From NCBI GenBank assembly GCA_964388955.1, contig CAYMCO010000001.1, positions 248,001-312,000 of the forward strand: 64,000 bases of DNA, written 5' to 3'. The DNA comes from CAYMCO01 sp964388955 (lineage in GTDB: Bacteria; Chloroflexota; Anaerolineae; Anaerolineales; E44-bin32). Every line of letters begins with the position of its first letter. The first letter of the stretch is position 1. Below, piece by piece: positions 1 to 9,117 of the stretch. Made by a program: the position numbers and the translations under genes. The notes under the pieces were generated by a model. That model did not search any database. It worked only from the letters and a program-made list of their open reading frames with translations, and was not told the origin of the DNA.

Positions 1-1
1 C

Positions 2-688
2 TATGCGGATTCCTGCGGCCTGCAGATCGCCCGCCATGAGGCCAACCGGTGGCAGAACCAGTTTGATGCGCGAATCCTGCAAGTGGCCGAAGAGCGCAAG
101 ATTCCCGCCCAACTGCTGAAGAACCTCTTCGCCCAGGAAACCCAGTTCTGGCCTGGATATCACGAGGAGTACAGCGAGTATGGATTGGGACAATTCACAG
201 ATTTGGGCGCCGATTTCTTGCTCTTCTGGAATCCGGGTTTCTACTCCAGGCTTTGTCCCACCGTGTTGCGATCAGACGTCTGCAGTCTGGGCTACCCACA
301 TCTCGAGGAAGAGCACCAGGAGATGCTGCGGGCTCAAGTGCTAAAAGAAGTGAACATGGAGTGCGAGGACTGCACCATCGGATACATGGTCACGCGAGCT
401 GAGGACAGCGTGGGCACCTTCGCGGACGCGCTTGTCGCCAGTTGCGGGCAGACGGGGCAGACGGTATACAACGCCACTTTCCAGCAGCCGATGGAGGTGG
501 CCGGCTTCAAGGACTTATGGTACTTCACTCTGGCCAATTACAACGCCGGGGCGAACTGCTTGTACGATGCCATCCGGGACACTCGCCGCTGGCGCGAACC
601 CGTCGACTGGGAGCACGTCTCCCAGCGTCTGCCGGAGGGGTGCGAATCCGCGCTGGACTACGTGAGCAGGTTGACGCGGGAGCGATGA
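2..688 (+). CDS. Lytic transglycosylase-like protein, 5'-truncated
   Basis: The reading frame is open from the window edge, so the N-terminus lies outside. A GTG at 83 is an internal Val codon and not a convincing start. The translation has the layout of an SLT/goose-lysozyme fold: a Glu in AQETQFWPG fits the catalytic Glu, EYGLGQFT resembles the Gly-Leu-Met-Gln motif, and ANYNAGANCLYDAI resembles the YNAG motif. Such enzymes cleave peptidoglycan between MurNAc and GlcNAc. The family match is from motifs only and the sequence is divergent. The gene ends at TGA 688, only a few bases before a promoter that appears to serve the next operon, so it is probably the last gene of an upstream unit. 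Four or more Cys residues in the visible part would fit an exported, disulfide-containing protein. Confidence 0.6.
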   Translation, partial: YADSCGLQIARHEANRWQNQFDARILQVAEERKIPAQLLKNLFAQETQFWPGYHEEYSEYGLGQFTDLGADFLLFWNPGFYSRLCPTVLRSDVCSLGYPHLEEEHQEMLRAQVLKEVNMECEDCTIGYMVTRAEDSVGTFADALVASCGQTGQTVYNATFQQPMEVAGFKDLWYFTLANYNAGANCLYDAIRDTRRWREPVDWEHVSQRLPEGCESALDYVSRLTRER

Positions 689-693
689 CAGAT

Positions 694-723
694 TTGACAA
701 AGCCCCAACTTCTGTGCTAGATT
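694..723 (+). promoter_or_regulatory. Sigma-70-type promoter for the matrix operon
   Basis: TTGACA (694-699) and TAGATT (718-723) are separated by 18 bases. Transcription would start near 730, shortly before the structured leader RNA at 749. It begins immediately after the stop codon of the upstream gene. Confidence 0.55.
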
Positions 724-748
724 GGTGGCACAATCAAGCTTGACATCT

Positions 749-847
749 GTGGAGGCGTAGAGCCGAGGATCAGGTCTGGTCGCTTGCCCGATCTGGGGGA
801 GATCTTCGGGGAGCCAGTAGCGAAACCGGCCACTTATGGCCGGTTTG
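749..847 (+). promoter_or_regulatory. Structured leader RNA motif, copy 1 (upstream of TasA-like operon)
   Basis: First of five copies of one motif. Conserved blocks are GTGGAGGCG (749), TGGTCGCT (777), GGAGCCAGTAGCG (810) and a hairpin AAACCGGCC/GGCCGGTTT (823-831 with 838-846). A variable outer stem pairs 763-771 with 801-809 (nine pairs, one G-U). TGGTCGCT lies in its loop, and its CGCT can pair with AGCG at 819-822 outside, giving a pseudoknot. ACC at 825-827 could pair either with GGT of that block or within the 3' hairpin, a possible switch. The TasA-like start codon is 217 bases downstream. I do not recognise the family; a riboswitch or other cis-regulatory RNA is inferred. Confidence 0.7.
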
Positions 848-1063
848 ATTCATTAATAGACATGCCCCCGGCCGGCTGCCACCGACCGAGGGCGGGCACA
901 CAGGGATGGGGATGCATCCACTGCGCACGGTTTCAGTATATCACATCGGCGATGGTTCATCCCTCCCTGTGCAAGAAAGGAGGTCATAGACAAATACCGC
1001 TTTCTCGATTCTGCGCGTTCTGAGCCACAGAATGGAGGACTTTCGGTCCAGGGAGGACGAACC

Positions 1064-2131
1064 ATGTTCAGAAAGATCCTGTACAGTCTGCTGATCATTG
1101 GCGCCGTGCTGCTGGCCTTCGGCGCCATCACCTATGCCATATTCAGCGACAACGTTGCCTCGGACGATCAGGTGTTCTCGGCCGGCACCGTCGATCTCAA
1201 GGTCGACGGTGAGGATGATTTCTTCGACACAAGTCTAGATATGGAGGACATGGAGCCTGGCGACAATAAGAGCCAGGATGTCTCCGTGACAAATGCCGGC
1301 TCGCTCTCGGTCAACCTGTGGAATTGGATCTATACCTGGGGTGACCTCTTTAACTGCGACCCCAATCCGGCGGCCAATATGCTCGTCGAAAAGGCACTGA
1401 AAAACGATAGCGACTCGAATCCAGAGTATCTGGAGCCCGGAGGCACGGAGGTATATACACTCACCGCCCGCCTTCCGCTGGCTGCGGGAAATCTCTGCCA
1501 GGGGAAGACCGGCACCATGCGCATGTTCTTCCACGCGGTGCAGGAAAGCAATCTCGAAGGTTGGGAGTGCGTCAAACTGCTCTACAAAGAGGGCCCCCTT
1601 TGGATCCCGGATCCCACGCACACCAATGACCCGCTCACCCTACCGGCGCATGGGAACAAGTGCTATCAGGGCAGCCCGTCGGATGGGTCAGCGGAGTTCG
1701 TCATCAACGGCTACAACTTGACACCCAACATGCCGCTGCAGATTATGCTCAACGGCCCCGGCGGCTGCACCCATGACGATATGCTCATCGCGGGCGACTT
1801 TAACCTGGACGGGACCAGCGAGGATTTCGACGCCTACTACCGCGGCTTCTGGACGGGCAGCGCGATGTCCACTACGTGCTCCGGGACCGGCGAGGGGGTA
1901 TACGCCATCGCCTACGGCGGTTCCTACGGCTCCAGCCCCGATCCGACGGCGAAGACAGACGGTGCGGGCAACTTCAGCGGGCAATGGACGGCGAACTTCG
2001 GCGATCCGTGCACCGTGGGAGTCTCCGAGCTGACAACCAAGTTCTTGGTCAAGCAGGACGCTTCTCCCTGGCTGGAGGAGCTGGATGAGCTGGATACGCA
2101 GCATATCGATTTCGGCTGTCCACCTGAATAG
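1064..2131 (+). CDS. TasA/camelysin-like secreted matrix protein with SipW-dependent signal
   Basis: 355 residues. The N-terminus has a hydrophobic segment followed by AYAIFSDNVASDD, the SipW-dependent signal pattern of TasA/CalY proteins. Residues about 25-165 form the TasA-like beta domain: a DMEPGD motif, a VTNAGSLSVNL strand and ARLPLAAGNLCQG near its end. Residues about 170-355 are an additional Cys-rich region I do not recognise. TasA-family proteins are exported, cleaved by SipW and assembled into extracellular fibres. The next gene is a SipW-type peptidase and the one after is a second TasA-like protein, which supports the call. The start has an SD-like GGGAGGACGAACC before ATG. A strong stem-loop separates it from sipW, so it may be expressed more highly than the downstream genes. 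Confidence 0.8.
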   Translation: MFRKILYSLLIIGAVLLAFGAITYAIFSDNVASDDQVFSAGTVDLKVDGEDDFFDTSLDMEDMEPGDNKSQDVSVTNAGSLSVNLWNWIYTWGDLFNCDPNPAANMLVEKALKNDSDSNPEYLEPGGTEVYTLTARLPLAAGNLCQGKTGTMRMFFHAVQESNLEGWECVKLLYKEGPLWIPDPTHTNDPLTLPAHGNKCYQGSPSDGSAEFVINGYNLTPNMPLQIMLNGPGGCTHDDMLIAGDFNLDGTSEDFDAYYRGFWTGSAMSTTCSGTGEGVYAIAYGGSYGSSPDPTAKTDGAGNFSGQWTANFGDPCTVGVSELTTKFLVKQDASPWLEELDELDTQHIDFGCPPE

Positions 2132-2140
2132 CGAACCTGA

Positions 2141-2180
2141 CCCGTCGGGCGGGTCAATTTAGGTCGACCCGCCGGACGGG
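2141..2180 (+). repeat. Intercistronic stem-loop between TasA-like gene and sipW
   Basis: Arms 2141-2155 and 2166-2180 are complementary over 15 positions with one mismatch and a 10-base loop. No U-run follows, so it is not a classical terminator. It could act as an RNA-processing or stability element, or as partial attenuation, lowering peptidase expression relative to its substrate. Confidence 0.6.
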
Positions 2181-2280
2181 CAGGATAACTCCATCCCATT
2201 GCTGATCCATCGGCCACCTTTCTGACCGCTGCGGAGCATGCGCCTCCGTGAAATCGCCGACGGAGAATCGGACCTGTCCG

Positions 2281-3102
2281 ATGAAGGAGTCCTTGCGCTT
2301 GTCAACCTGGAGAACGGCGCATTCCATGGTTCGCTGGGTCTTGAATGTCGGGATGCTCGTACTGCTCCTGGCGCTGGCCCTGGTGTTCCTTGCCCCGCTC
2401 CGCTGGGACGTGGATTTCCGGACCGTGGTCAGCGGCAGTATGGAACCCACCCTCCCTGTGGGAACGATCGTGGTCACACGGCCGGTGGATCCGACCCACA
2501 TACTGCCCGGCGACGTGATCAGCTTCCCCTCTCCCGAGGATATGCGGCTGGTGGTCACCCATCGCGTAATGGAGGTGACCGTCCTGGGGCCCGAGCGCGC
2601 CTTTCGCACCAAGGGGGACGCCAATAACGCTCCGGACCGAGACCCCGTCCCCGCCTCCTGGGTCACCGGTAGAGAGATTCTCCATATCCCGTACCTTGGG
2701 CTGGTCGCGCAGTTTGTCAAGACCCCCCGCGGCTGGCTCCTGCTGGTTGCGCTGCCCGCGGCGGCGTTGGGGCTCCTTGAACTGGTCGGCCTGCTGCAGC
2801 TCATTTGGCGGGGCGGGGCCCGCAATTCAATCGCAGTGGAAAAGCCGGCGGCGGCCTGCGCCCCCGCCGCGCATAGCACAGGATGGTGCGAGGCGCGCGA
2901 GGATCTGCTGCCGCGAGCCACATGGATCCCGGATGGCGGAACCGGGGCGGTTTCCGCACCTGCGTTCGCGCACCATCGCGGCGTCCCGCCCCAGCTCCAC
3001 ACGCCGCTCGAAGCGTCCCCCGTGCCGGTGGAGCCAGCCGGCCGGCACCACCGGTCAGGCAGCACCGCGGGGCCCATCCCTGCAGCAAGAGGGGTTGGCT
3101 GA
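2281..3102 (+). CDS. sipW: SipW-type (Ser/His) signal peptidase I
   Basis: 273 residues from ATG 2281; GTG 2248 and ATG 2326 are in-frame alternatives. One N-terminal membrane segment (VGMLVLLLALALVFLAPL) is followed by the catalytic-Ser box VVSGSMEPTLPVGTIV, then VVTHRVMEV with His where bacterial type I peptidases have Lys, and FRTKGDANNAPD with the conserved GD-N motif. The Ser-His arrangement is that of the SipW/archaeal/ER group, which in Bacillus processes TasA. A second membrane segment lies near residues 155-185. The C-terminal ~80 residues are polar and low in recognisable features. Its stop overlaps the next start (TGATG), implying translational coupling. It presumably cleaves the proteins encoded at 1064, 3102 and perhaps 3754. 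Confidence 0.85.
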   Translation: MKESLRLSTWRTAHSMVRWVLNVGMLVLLLALALVFLAPLRWDVDFRTVVSGSMEPTLPVGTIVVTRPVDPTHILPGDVISFPSPEDMRLVVTHRVMEVTVLGPERAFRTKGDANNAPDRDPVPASWVTGREILHIPYLGLVAQFVKTPRGWLLLVALPAAALGLLELVGLLQLIWRGGARNSIAVEKPAAACAPAAHSTGWCEAREDLLPRATWIPDGGTGAVSAPAFAHHRGVPPQLHTPLEASPVPVEPAGRHHRSGSTAGPIPAARGVG

Positions 3103-3647
3103 TGGGAATTCGACCTGGCGGGAGGGAACTGGCTGAGCGGTCGGCACGCCAGTTCGGGTTCCTAGCTCTGGCTGCCGCCCTGCTCATGCTCGCCCTCTCC
3201 AACGGCGCCCGGCAGGCGATGGGCATGCCGGCGGCGGAGGGCATGGTGGAGGGTGCCGAGATGATCGGGAGGCTGGGAACGGTGGACATGGCCCCTGGCG
3301 ACTCGCTCGCGGATTCCTTCACCGTCACGAATATGGGAGCGGAGCGTGTGAACTATCGATTCCTGCTGGTGGAGCAGGGCGCGCTGTGGGATTGTGACCC
3401 GGGGGGCGCGGATCTGGGATTCGCACTGGAATGGAGCAGCGGCGCCAACCAGAAACTCGGCCCCGGAGAGTCGGAGACCGCGTTTACTGCTTTGTCGCTC
3501 CCTTTGTCCGCAGGCAACCTTTGCCAGGGCCTCCCAGGCTGGGTTGAGATCAAGCGCCAATTCCTGGACAAACATGAAAAGGGCGGCGTATATGCCTGCC
3601 GCCCGCTTGAGACTGCCGGGGAATACGAGTGCTGGGAGATCCGCTAG
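3102..3647 (+). CDS. Second TasA-like matrix protein
   Basis: 181 residues. The start is ATG 3102, which overlaps the sipW stop by one base; the longer open frame upstream is a shadow of sipW. After a hydrophobic export segment (FLALAAALLMLALS) it carries the same landmarks as the 1064 product: DMAPGDSLADSFTVTNMG, a Trp-Asp-Cys-Asp-Pro stretch, and LSLPLSAGNLCQG. It is therefore a shorter paralogue, without the extra C-terminal region. The signal is not an obvious copy of the AYAIFSD pattern, so processing by SipW is uncertain. A minor fibre subunit or fibre anchor, like TapA beside TasA in Bacillus, is a plausible role but inferred only from position. Confidence 0.7.
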   Translation: MGIRPGGRELAERSARQFGFLALAAALLMLALSNGARQAMGMPAAEGMVEGAEMIGRLGTVDMAPGDSLADSFTVTNMGAERVNYRFLLVEQGALWDCDPGGADLGFALEWSSGANQKLGPGESETAFTALSLPLSAGNLCQGLPGWVEIKRQFLDKHEKGGVYACRPLETAGEYECWEIR

Positions 3648-3753
3648 CGGCTCGGGCCGTAGGAATGCGCGGGAAACCACGAAATACCAGGCTTCCCGGA
3701 TGGAGGATCGTGCCCCTGAGTGCACCTCTCTCGAAAACAGGGGAGGCGTTCCC

Positions 3754-6700
3754 ATGAGGCAGCGATCACTGCTTGCGAACGCCCTCGCCCTCCCTCTATT
3801 GCTGTCCGGGCTGCTGGTGGTTATCTCCCTGGTCAACGCCTATGGGCTGTTCTCCGACCAGGTCTATGGAGAGGCGGTCTTCAAAGCCGCCGAGAGCTGG
3901 GGCCCACAGCGCCCACCCCTCGCATGCGAGCCGGAGCCTGTCGTCGTCAAGAGCATCTGGCCCGCCGTTGTCGAACTGGATCCCGAAACGCTCCGTATAA
4001 AGGACGGCCAGAGTTGGTGGGAGCTCACCAAAGGCAATGCCAATACGTATGGGAATTACACATGGGGTCTTGGCGGGCAATCGGCGGCCTCGCTTCACTT
4101 CCTGCACACTATCTGCAATCTCAACAACGGCGATTGCGTGGGGAGCGCCTACCCCTGGGCCAGTATCTACAATATGCAGATCCCCTCAGGTGCTGTCAGC
4201 CATGTCGTTGGGACCGAGGTCAGCGCATTCGGTCTGGCAGAGCATGACGGCGAGTTCTACTTCGCATTCGGAAGCACCGTGGCCCGAAGAGCTGGCGGAA
4301 GCATCTCCCTTCCCGAGCCTATCGGCGGCCTTGACTATGTGGGCGGGGAGCTGCCCTTCCTGCTGGCCATCACCCGCGAGCCCGGCTCGCACAAGATCTG
4401 GCAGATCGACCTGACCCCGGGCGGCGACCCAGCCGGCAGCCCCTCCCTGTTGGAGATACAGGCGCCCCCCGGGTCGCCGCTCCAGCCCTACGCGTACACG
4501 GGCATCGCATACGCTCGCATTCCTTGGGGCTCAAACCCAGACCGCGAGGTGCTATTCGTAAGCAAGGATGACGGGACGATGGAACCGCTCGATCGGGTGG
4601 CGATCGTCGATTTTGACACCGGAGAGATCCTGCACTCCATGGGCTCGGCAGAGTCGGGTCGGCTGCTGGGCAGCCCGGTCACGTGGGAAAACGGGGTCAC
4701 CTCATACTACCTGAATTGGGCCAACCCCCAGGGCTTGGAATACATTGATGGGCGCCTGTTCGTGCTCAGCCGCTTCTACTGGAACAAAGGGGCGAAGTGC
4801 GAGCCTGCGATCCAGATCGAGAAAAACGCGGCATCGGAAGCCAGATACGGCGAGACCCTCGCCTACGAATTCCACGTCACAAACGTCGGTCAGGTGTCCT
4901 TGTACGACATCACGGTGCTTGATGATGTGCTCGGCGATCTGACCGGCGCCTTCTCAGCCGCGAACGAGGATAGCCCCCATCTCGATTTGGGGGCATCCGT
5001 GACCTTCGCCGGGCAATACACCATTCCCTGGGATGCGCCGGACCCGCTGGAGAACACCGTCACCGCTTCGGGTCGATTTCAGGATTCCATAGTCGAGGAC
5101 AGCGATTCGCATTCTATGGACCTCGTTCCCCCGCTGGTCATTGAGAAGTCGGGACCGGACGGCGCCGAGCCCGGGGACACCGTTGAATATGTCATCGAAG
5201 CGGAAAACAGGGCCGCCTCCCCCTTGATGGACGGTCTGCTGAGCGATGAGAAAGCCGCCTTCGAGGCCGTTCTCGGAGAAACGCTCTTTCAGGATGACTT
5301 CAACAGCGGAGCCCTGGCGGCGGAATGGGAATCGGCGGGGGAGGGGGCGACCTGGTCCTTCACCCTGGTCGGCCCGGGGAACTACGCGCGCCGGCACACC
5401 ACGGGGGATCCACCCACTCTCCCAGAGGCCCAAATGGTCGGCATCGGAGATGGATGGGCGGACTACTCAGTCAGCCTCGACCTTCGCGTCGACACCGCCA
5501 ATCGCTTTCCTGGCGGTGTGCGCGTGCGCGTGGATCGCGGTACCGGGGCCGGTTATTCCGTGTGGTTGTATCCTGTTGATGGCCGAATCCGATTGTGGAA
5601 GTCCTCCAACTGGCAGTTGTCATCGGCCGACCGGGTCGAACTGGCCTCCGCCGAGGCAGAGATAGGGCCCGGATGGCACCACTTGCGTGTGGACCTGATG
5701 GGCGATGAGATCGCCGTTGTCTGGGATGGAGAGAAGGTCATCGAACGCGAGGACGGCCGCTACCTGACGGGCACATTCGCCCTGGAACCGGGAAGAGCCG
5801 AGATGTTGGCCGGCGTCACTTTCGGCTTCGACAATATCTCCATCCACCGCCTGCCTGCGGTGACCCAGCCCGGCCAAGTGAACACATATCGGGTGAATCA
5901 CACGCTCCCGGAAGATGCGGAAGGGCCATACGAAAACAGCGCCAAAGCAGTGGCCTATGCTGGCGAATTCCCGATCGTCGCTGAGGATGACTACCAACTG
6001 GATGTGAATCTGGCCCCTGGGATCGAGATCGAGAAGTCCATGTCGCTGGATCGAGGGACCCTGTGGCAGGATGCGGATGAGGCCCCTGGCCCCGAAGTGC
6101 CGGTGGGGACGGATCTGTTCTTCAAGCTGCATGTGGCGAACACGGGCACAGCCACACTTACCAACATCAGCTTGTCCGACTCTGACTATGTTGCGAGCAC
6201 ATGCCCGCTGACCGATCCCCTCGAACCCGGCGCGTCCTTCGAATGCATTCTCGGGCCGTTCCCGGCCGAGGCCGGCCAGAACTCCGACACCGCGACCGCC
6301 GCCGGCCAATATCACGGCACCACCGTCCAGGACACGGACTCTACATACTATTTCGGGCGGCCTCGCTACATCGATCCCGCAATCCAGGCCGGAGCCGACG
6401 ACACACATGTCTACCAGCGATACGGCCGATGGTATACCAATTTGGATGGCGATTACGTCTTGATCACCGCGAATCAATGGGCGGGTCTGCGCTTCGACCA
6501 TCTCGACGTGCCGCAGGGCGCGACCATCACCTCCGCATATCTCGAACTGCGCGTGTGGCCCATATACGACGATGCGGGCATGTATATCTACGCGCAAGCC
6601 GAGGATAACCCCTCGGATTTCAGCGCCGATCTGGTCCCCTCCCGGCCGCGCACCGCTGGCTCCGTCCTCTGGGCGCAGCGAGGGTTGGGGGGCGGCTGGG

Positions 6701-9117
6701 TCCAAACCCCCGATCTGTCGGCACCGATCCAGGAGGTGGTCGACCGCCAGGGTTGGACCCGGGGCAACGCCCTCGCGATCCTGCTCAGAGGGGCGGCCGC
6801 CGATCGGCTCGTCTTCGACCAATGGGAGGCGGACCAGGGGGCTTCTGCGGCTCGCCTTAATCTGACATACGACGCGCCCCAGCCGAACGCGCCGCCCATC
6901 GTTCTCGCCGGCGTCGATCAAGCGGCCGGACTGCCCACGGATGGCTCTCCGCTGTCCATCGAGCTCAACGGCGAGGTGAGCGACGACGGCCTGCCCGACC
7001 CCCCAGGGGCGGTCACAGTCGCTTGGAGCCATGTTGCGGGCCCCGCTGGCCTTGCCTTCGAAGACGCTGGAAAGGTGGTGACCACCATCCGAATCACCAG
7101 CCCAGGCACGTACACGCTGCGCCTCACGGCCGACGACGGAGAGGCCCAGGGCACCGACGAACTCGTCATCCGGGTCACCGAACCGAACCAACCTCCCGTG
7201 GCGTCGGACGACCTCTTCCACGCCCGGCAGGACGAGTTGCTCGGCGCCAAACCGCCAGGAGTGCTGGCCAACGACTCGGATCCTGAGGGCGGTGTCCTAG
7301 GCGCGCTGCTGCGCTCCAGCACCATCCACGGCTCAGTCACCCTTATGGCGGACGGCTCCTTCCACTATATGCCCGGTGAGGGCTTTGTCGGCGAGGATGT
7401 GTTCACCTATGCAGCAACCGACGGGGAGGCCGACAGCGCCGCCGCGACGGTCACCATCGTCGTGGAGAGGGCGAATGCGCCCCCCATGGCCGTGGAGGAT
7501 CATTATGCAGTCGACGAGGACCAGCGGCTGGTCGTAACCGCCGACGTCGGTCTGCTCAGCAATGACAGCGACGCGGACGGCGACGACCTGCGCGCCGTCC
7601 TGGAGGGCGCCCCGCCCGGCGGCACCTTCTCCCTTGGCGATGATGGGTCCTTCACCTACACCCCGCCGGAGGACTCCAATGGCGCATTCAGCTTCTCCTA
7701 CCGGGCAGACGACGGCCGCAGCCGCAGCCATGCCGTCCCTGTGCGCATCACAGTATGCCCCGTCAACGACCCGCCAGAAGCGTCCAGCGACGAATACAGC
7801 ATGCTGTGGGGCGAGACCCTCGAGGCGCCCGCCCCCGGTGTGCTCGCCAACGACGTCGATAGCGACGGCGACGCCCTGAGCGCCTCCCTGGCCGATCCCC
7901 CCTCTCAGGGCAGCCTTGACCTGGCGACCGACGGGTCATTCGAGTTCACGCCGCCGGCCGAATTCTCGGGGGTGGTGCAATTCACCTATCGGGCGAAGGA
8001 TGGCCTCGCCGAGAGCAGCCTCTCCACCGTCAGCATCGACGTGGTGGCTGGGAACCGCGATCCCGAGGCGGAGCCGGATTCCGGTTCCACACAGGAGGAC
8101 ACCGCACTCGTGATCGACGTGCTGACCAACGACAGCGACCCCGATGGGGACACGCTGCGGGTCGCTTCAGGGACTGCGCCTGCGCACGGCTCCATCAGCC
8201 TGCCGGGCGCGGGCCTGATTGGCTACATGCCGGATCAGGATTTCTTCGGGATCGATCGATTCAGTTACACAGTGCTGGATGACCAGGGCGCCAGGGACGA
8301 GGCCCAGGTCGTGATTGAGGTGGTGGCGGTGAACGACCCGCCGCAGGCCGTCGACGATGCGACCACAACGCGACAGGATACTCCCGTGATCATCCCGGTC
8401 TTGAATAACGATACGGATGTCGAGGGGCAGAACATGGGCGTCATCGCGATCTCCAGTCCGGCGCACGGAGGCGCCGAGGTCGAAGGGGCGGAGCGAGTCA
8501 TCTACACGCCCGAAGATGGGTTCGCCGGGATGGATGAGTTCATCTACACCGTGCGCGACGGCGAGGGCGCAGAGGCGCAAGCTGTGGTCTCGGTCACGGT
8601 GGAGGCGAACTGCGCCGAGAGCCTGACAGTCAAGCACCTGACCAATCTGACCGCGAACTACGCGGTCGATCTCACAGGGCGTGAATACCTCACGGCGCGG
8701 CTGCTGGAGCGCGGTAACCCGGATGTCTCCCCCGTCGAGATCGGCGTTCCGGAATACACCGGCAGCAATTACAGCGGGCGCTACGTGTTCGAGTTCATTG
8801 ACGGGGAGATGCTCGTCGACGAGGGCGGCCGCTTCATGACTACCGCGGTGGGAAGTGGCTGGCGCGTCCCGCTCTCGGGAGTCGAGGGCTGTCATTCCGC
8901 TGTCATGTATGTGACGGTGATGCACAATCGGTCGACGGTCTCGCGCTTCGATATCCAGGCAGGCGACCTGCATGCCGACCTCACCGACAGCGGCTACGGC
9001 CGCCACTCCTACGCCATCCTCCTCACCTTCAGCCGGAATCTCGACATCATCATGGCGCCGCGGAGGAGCTCGACGGATTCGTTTTACCAGCTCGGAGCGG
9101 TGGTCCTCGAGCCGTAG
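3754..9117 (+). CDS. Large multidomain surface protein (propeller, DUF11, LamG-like, cadherin-like repeats)
   Basis: 1787 residues from ATG 3754, preceded by AGGGGAGG; earlier in-frame codons are shadow. The signal ends NAYGLFSDQVYGEAVF, again SipW-like. Approximate order: 58-349 propeller-like region (KSIWPAVVELD start, ISKDDG-type motifs); 352-455 DUF11; 463-700 a DUF11-like strand set and a LamG/concanavalin-like domain (DRGTGAGYSVWLYPVDG); 756-865 DUF11; 872-1040 a DNRLRE/CBM-like domain; 1046-1143 PKD-like; 1146-1617 five cadherin/VCBS-like repeats, each with an NDSD-type Ca-binding motif; 1620-1787 a terminal domain shared with two other proteins here. It has no LPXTG and no C-terminal membrane helix. 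Its middle part repeats the plan of the 13463 gene, so the two share ancestry. Likely role: adhesion or matrix scaffold. Confidence 0.8.
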   Translation: MRQRSLLANALALPLLLSGLLVVISLVNAYGLFSDQVYGEAVFKAAESWGPQRPPLACEPEPVVVKSIWPAVVELDPETLRIKDGQSWWELTKGNANTYGNYTWGLGGQSAASLHFLHTICNLNNGDCVGSAYPWASIYNMQIPSGAVSHVVGTEVSAFGLAEHDGEFYFAFGSTVARRAGGSISLPEPIGGLDYVGGELPFLLAITREPGSHKIWQIDLTPGGDPAGSPSLLEIQAPPGSPLQPYAYTGIAYARIPWGSNPDREVLFVSKDDGTMEPLDRVAIVDFDTGEILHSMGSAESGRLLGSPVTWENGVTSYYLNWANPQGLEYIDGRLFVLSRFYWNKGAKCEPAIQIEKNAASEARYGETLAYEFHVTNVGQVSLYDITVLDDVLGDLTGAFSAANEDSPHLDLGASVTFAGQYTIPWDAPDPLENTVTASGRFQDSIVEDSDSHSMDLVPPLVIEKSGPDGAEPGDTVEYVIEAENRAASPLMDGLLSDEKAAFEAVLGETLFQDDFNSGALAAEWESAGEGATWSFTLVGPGNYARRHTTGDPPTLPEAQMVGIGDGWADYSVSLDLRVDTANRFPGGVRVRVDRGTGAGYSVWLYPVDGRIRLWKSSNWQLSSADRVELASAEAEIGPGWHHLRVDLMGDEIAVVWDGEKVIEREDGRYLTGTFALEPGRAEMLAGVTFGFDNISIHRLPAVTQPGQVNTYRVNHTLPEDAEGPYENSAKAVAYAGEFPIVAEDDYQLDVNLAPGIEIEKSMSLDRGTLWQDADEAPGPEVPVGTDLFFKLHVANTGTATLTNISLSDSDYVASTCPLTDPLEPGASFECILGPFPAEAGQNSDTATAAGQYHGTTVQDTDSTYYFGRPRYIDPAIQAGADDTHVYQRYGRWYTNLDGDYVLITANQWAGLRFDHLDVPQGATITSAYLELRVWPIYDDAGMYIYAQAEDNPSDFSADLVPSRPRTAGSVLWAQRGLGGGWVQTPDLSAPIQEVVDRQGWTRGNALAILLRGAAADRLVFDQWEADQGASAARLNLTYDAPQPNAPPIVLAGVDQAAGLPTDGSPLSIELNGEVSDDGLPDPPGAVTVAWSHVAGPAGLAFEDAGKVVTTIRITSPGTYTLRLTADDGEAQGTDELVIRVTEPNQPPVASDDLFHARQDELLGAKPPGVLANDSDPEGGVLGALLRSSTIHGSVTLMADGSFHYMPGEGFVGEDVFTYAATDGEADSAAATVTIVVERANAPPMAVEDHYAVDEDQRLVVTADVGLLSNDSDADGDDLRAVLEGAPPGGTFSLGDDGSFTYTPPEDSNGAFSFSYRADDGRSRSHAVPVRITVCPVNDPPEASSDEYSMLWGETLEAPAPGVLANDVDSDGDALSASLADPPSQGSLDLATDGSFEFTPPAEFSGVVQFTYRAKDGLAESSLSTVSIDVVAGNRDPEAEPDSGSTQEDTALVIDVLTNDSDPDGDTLRVASGTAPAHGSISLPGAGLIGYMPDQDFFGIDRFSYTVLDDQGARDEAQVVIEVVAVNDPPQAVDDATTTRQDTPVIIPVLNNDTDVEGQNMGVIAISSPAHGGAEVEGAERVIYTPEDGFAGMDEFIYTVRDGEGAEAQAVVSVTVEANCAESLTVKHLTNLTANYAVDLTGREYLTARLLERGNPDVSPVEIGVPEYTGSNYSGRYVFEFIDGEMLVDEGGRFMTTAVGSGWRVPLSGVEGCHSAVMYVTVMHNRSTVSRFDIQAGDLHADLTDSGYGRHSYAILLTFSRNLDIIMAPRRSSTDSFYQLGAVVLEP

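Noticed and set aside
83..688. GTG 83 as the start of the first gene
   Set aside because: The same frame is open to the window edge with protein-like sequence, so the gene is truncated, not short.
749..847. Assigning the five-copy motif to the GEMM-I cyclic-di-GMP class
   Set aside because: It lacks the CGCAAAGC and GGGTCTA blocks and the GNRA hairpin layout that are plainly present in the element at 61227-61305.
2883..3101. Upstream extension of the second TasA-like gene
   Set aside because: It would read through the sipW gene in another frame. ATG 3102, coupled to the sipW stop, gives the normal export segment at the N-terminus.
5620..7221. 533-codon frame on the minus strand inside the 3754 adhesin, and 734- and 451-codon frames opposite other adhesin regions
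   Set aside because: GC-rich repeat genes give long antisense frames. The sequences show no known motif, and the plus-strand products have clear domains.
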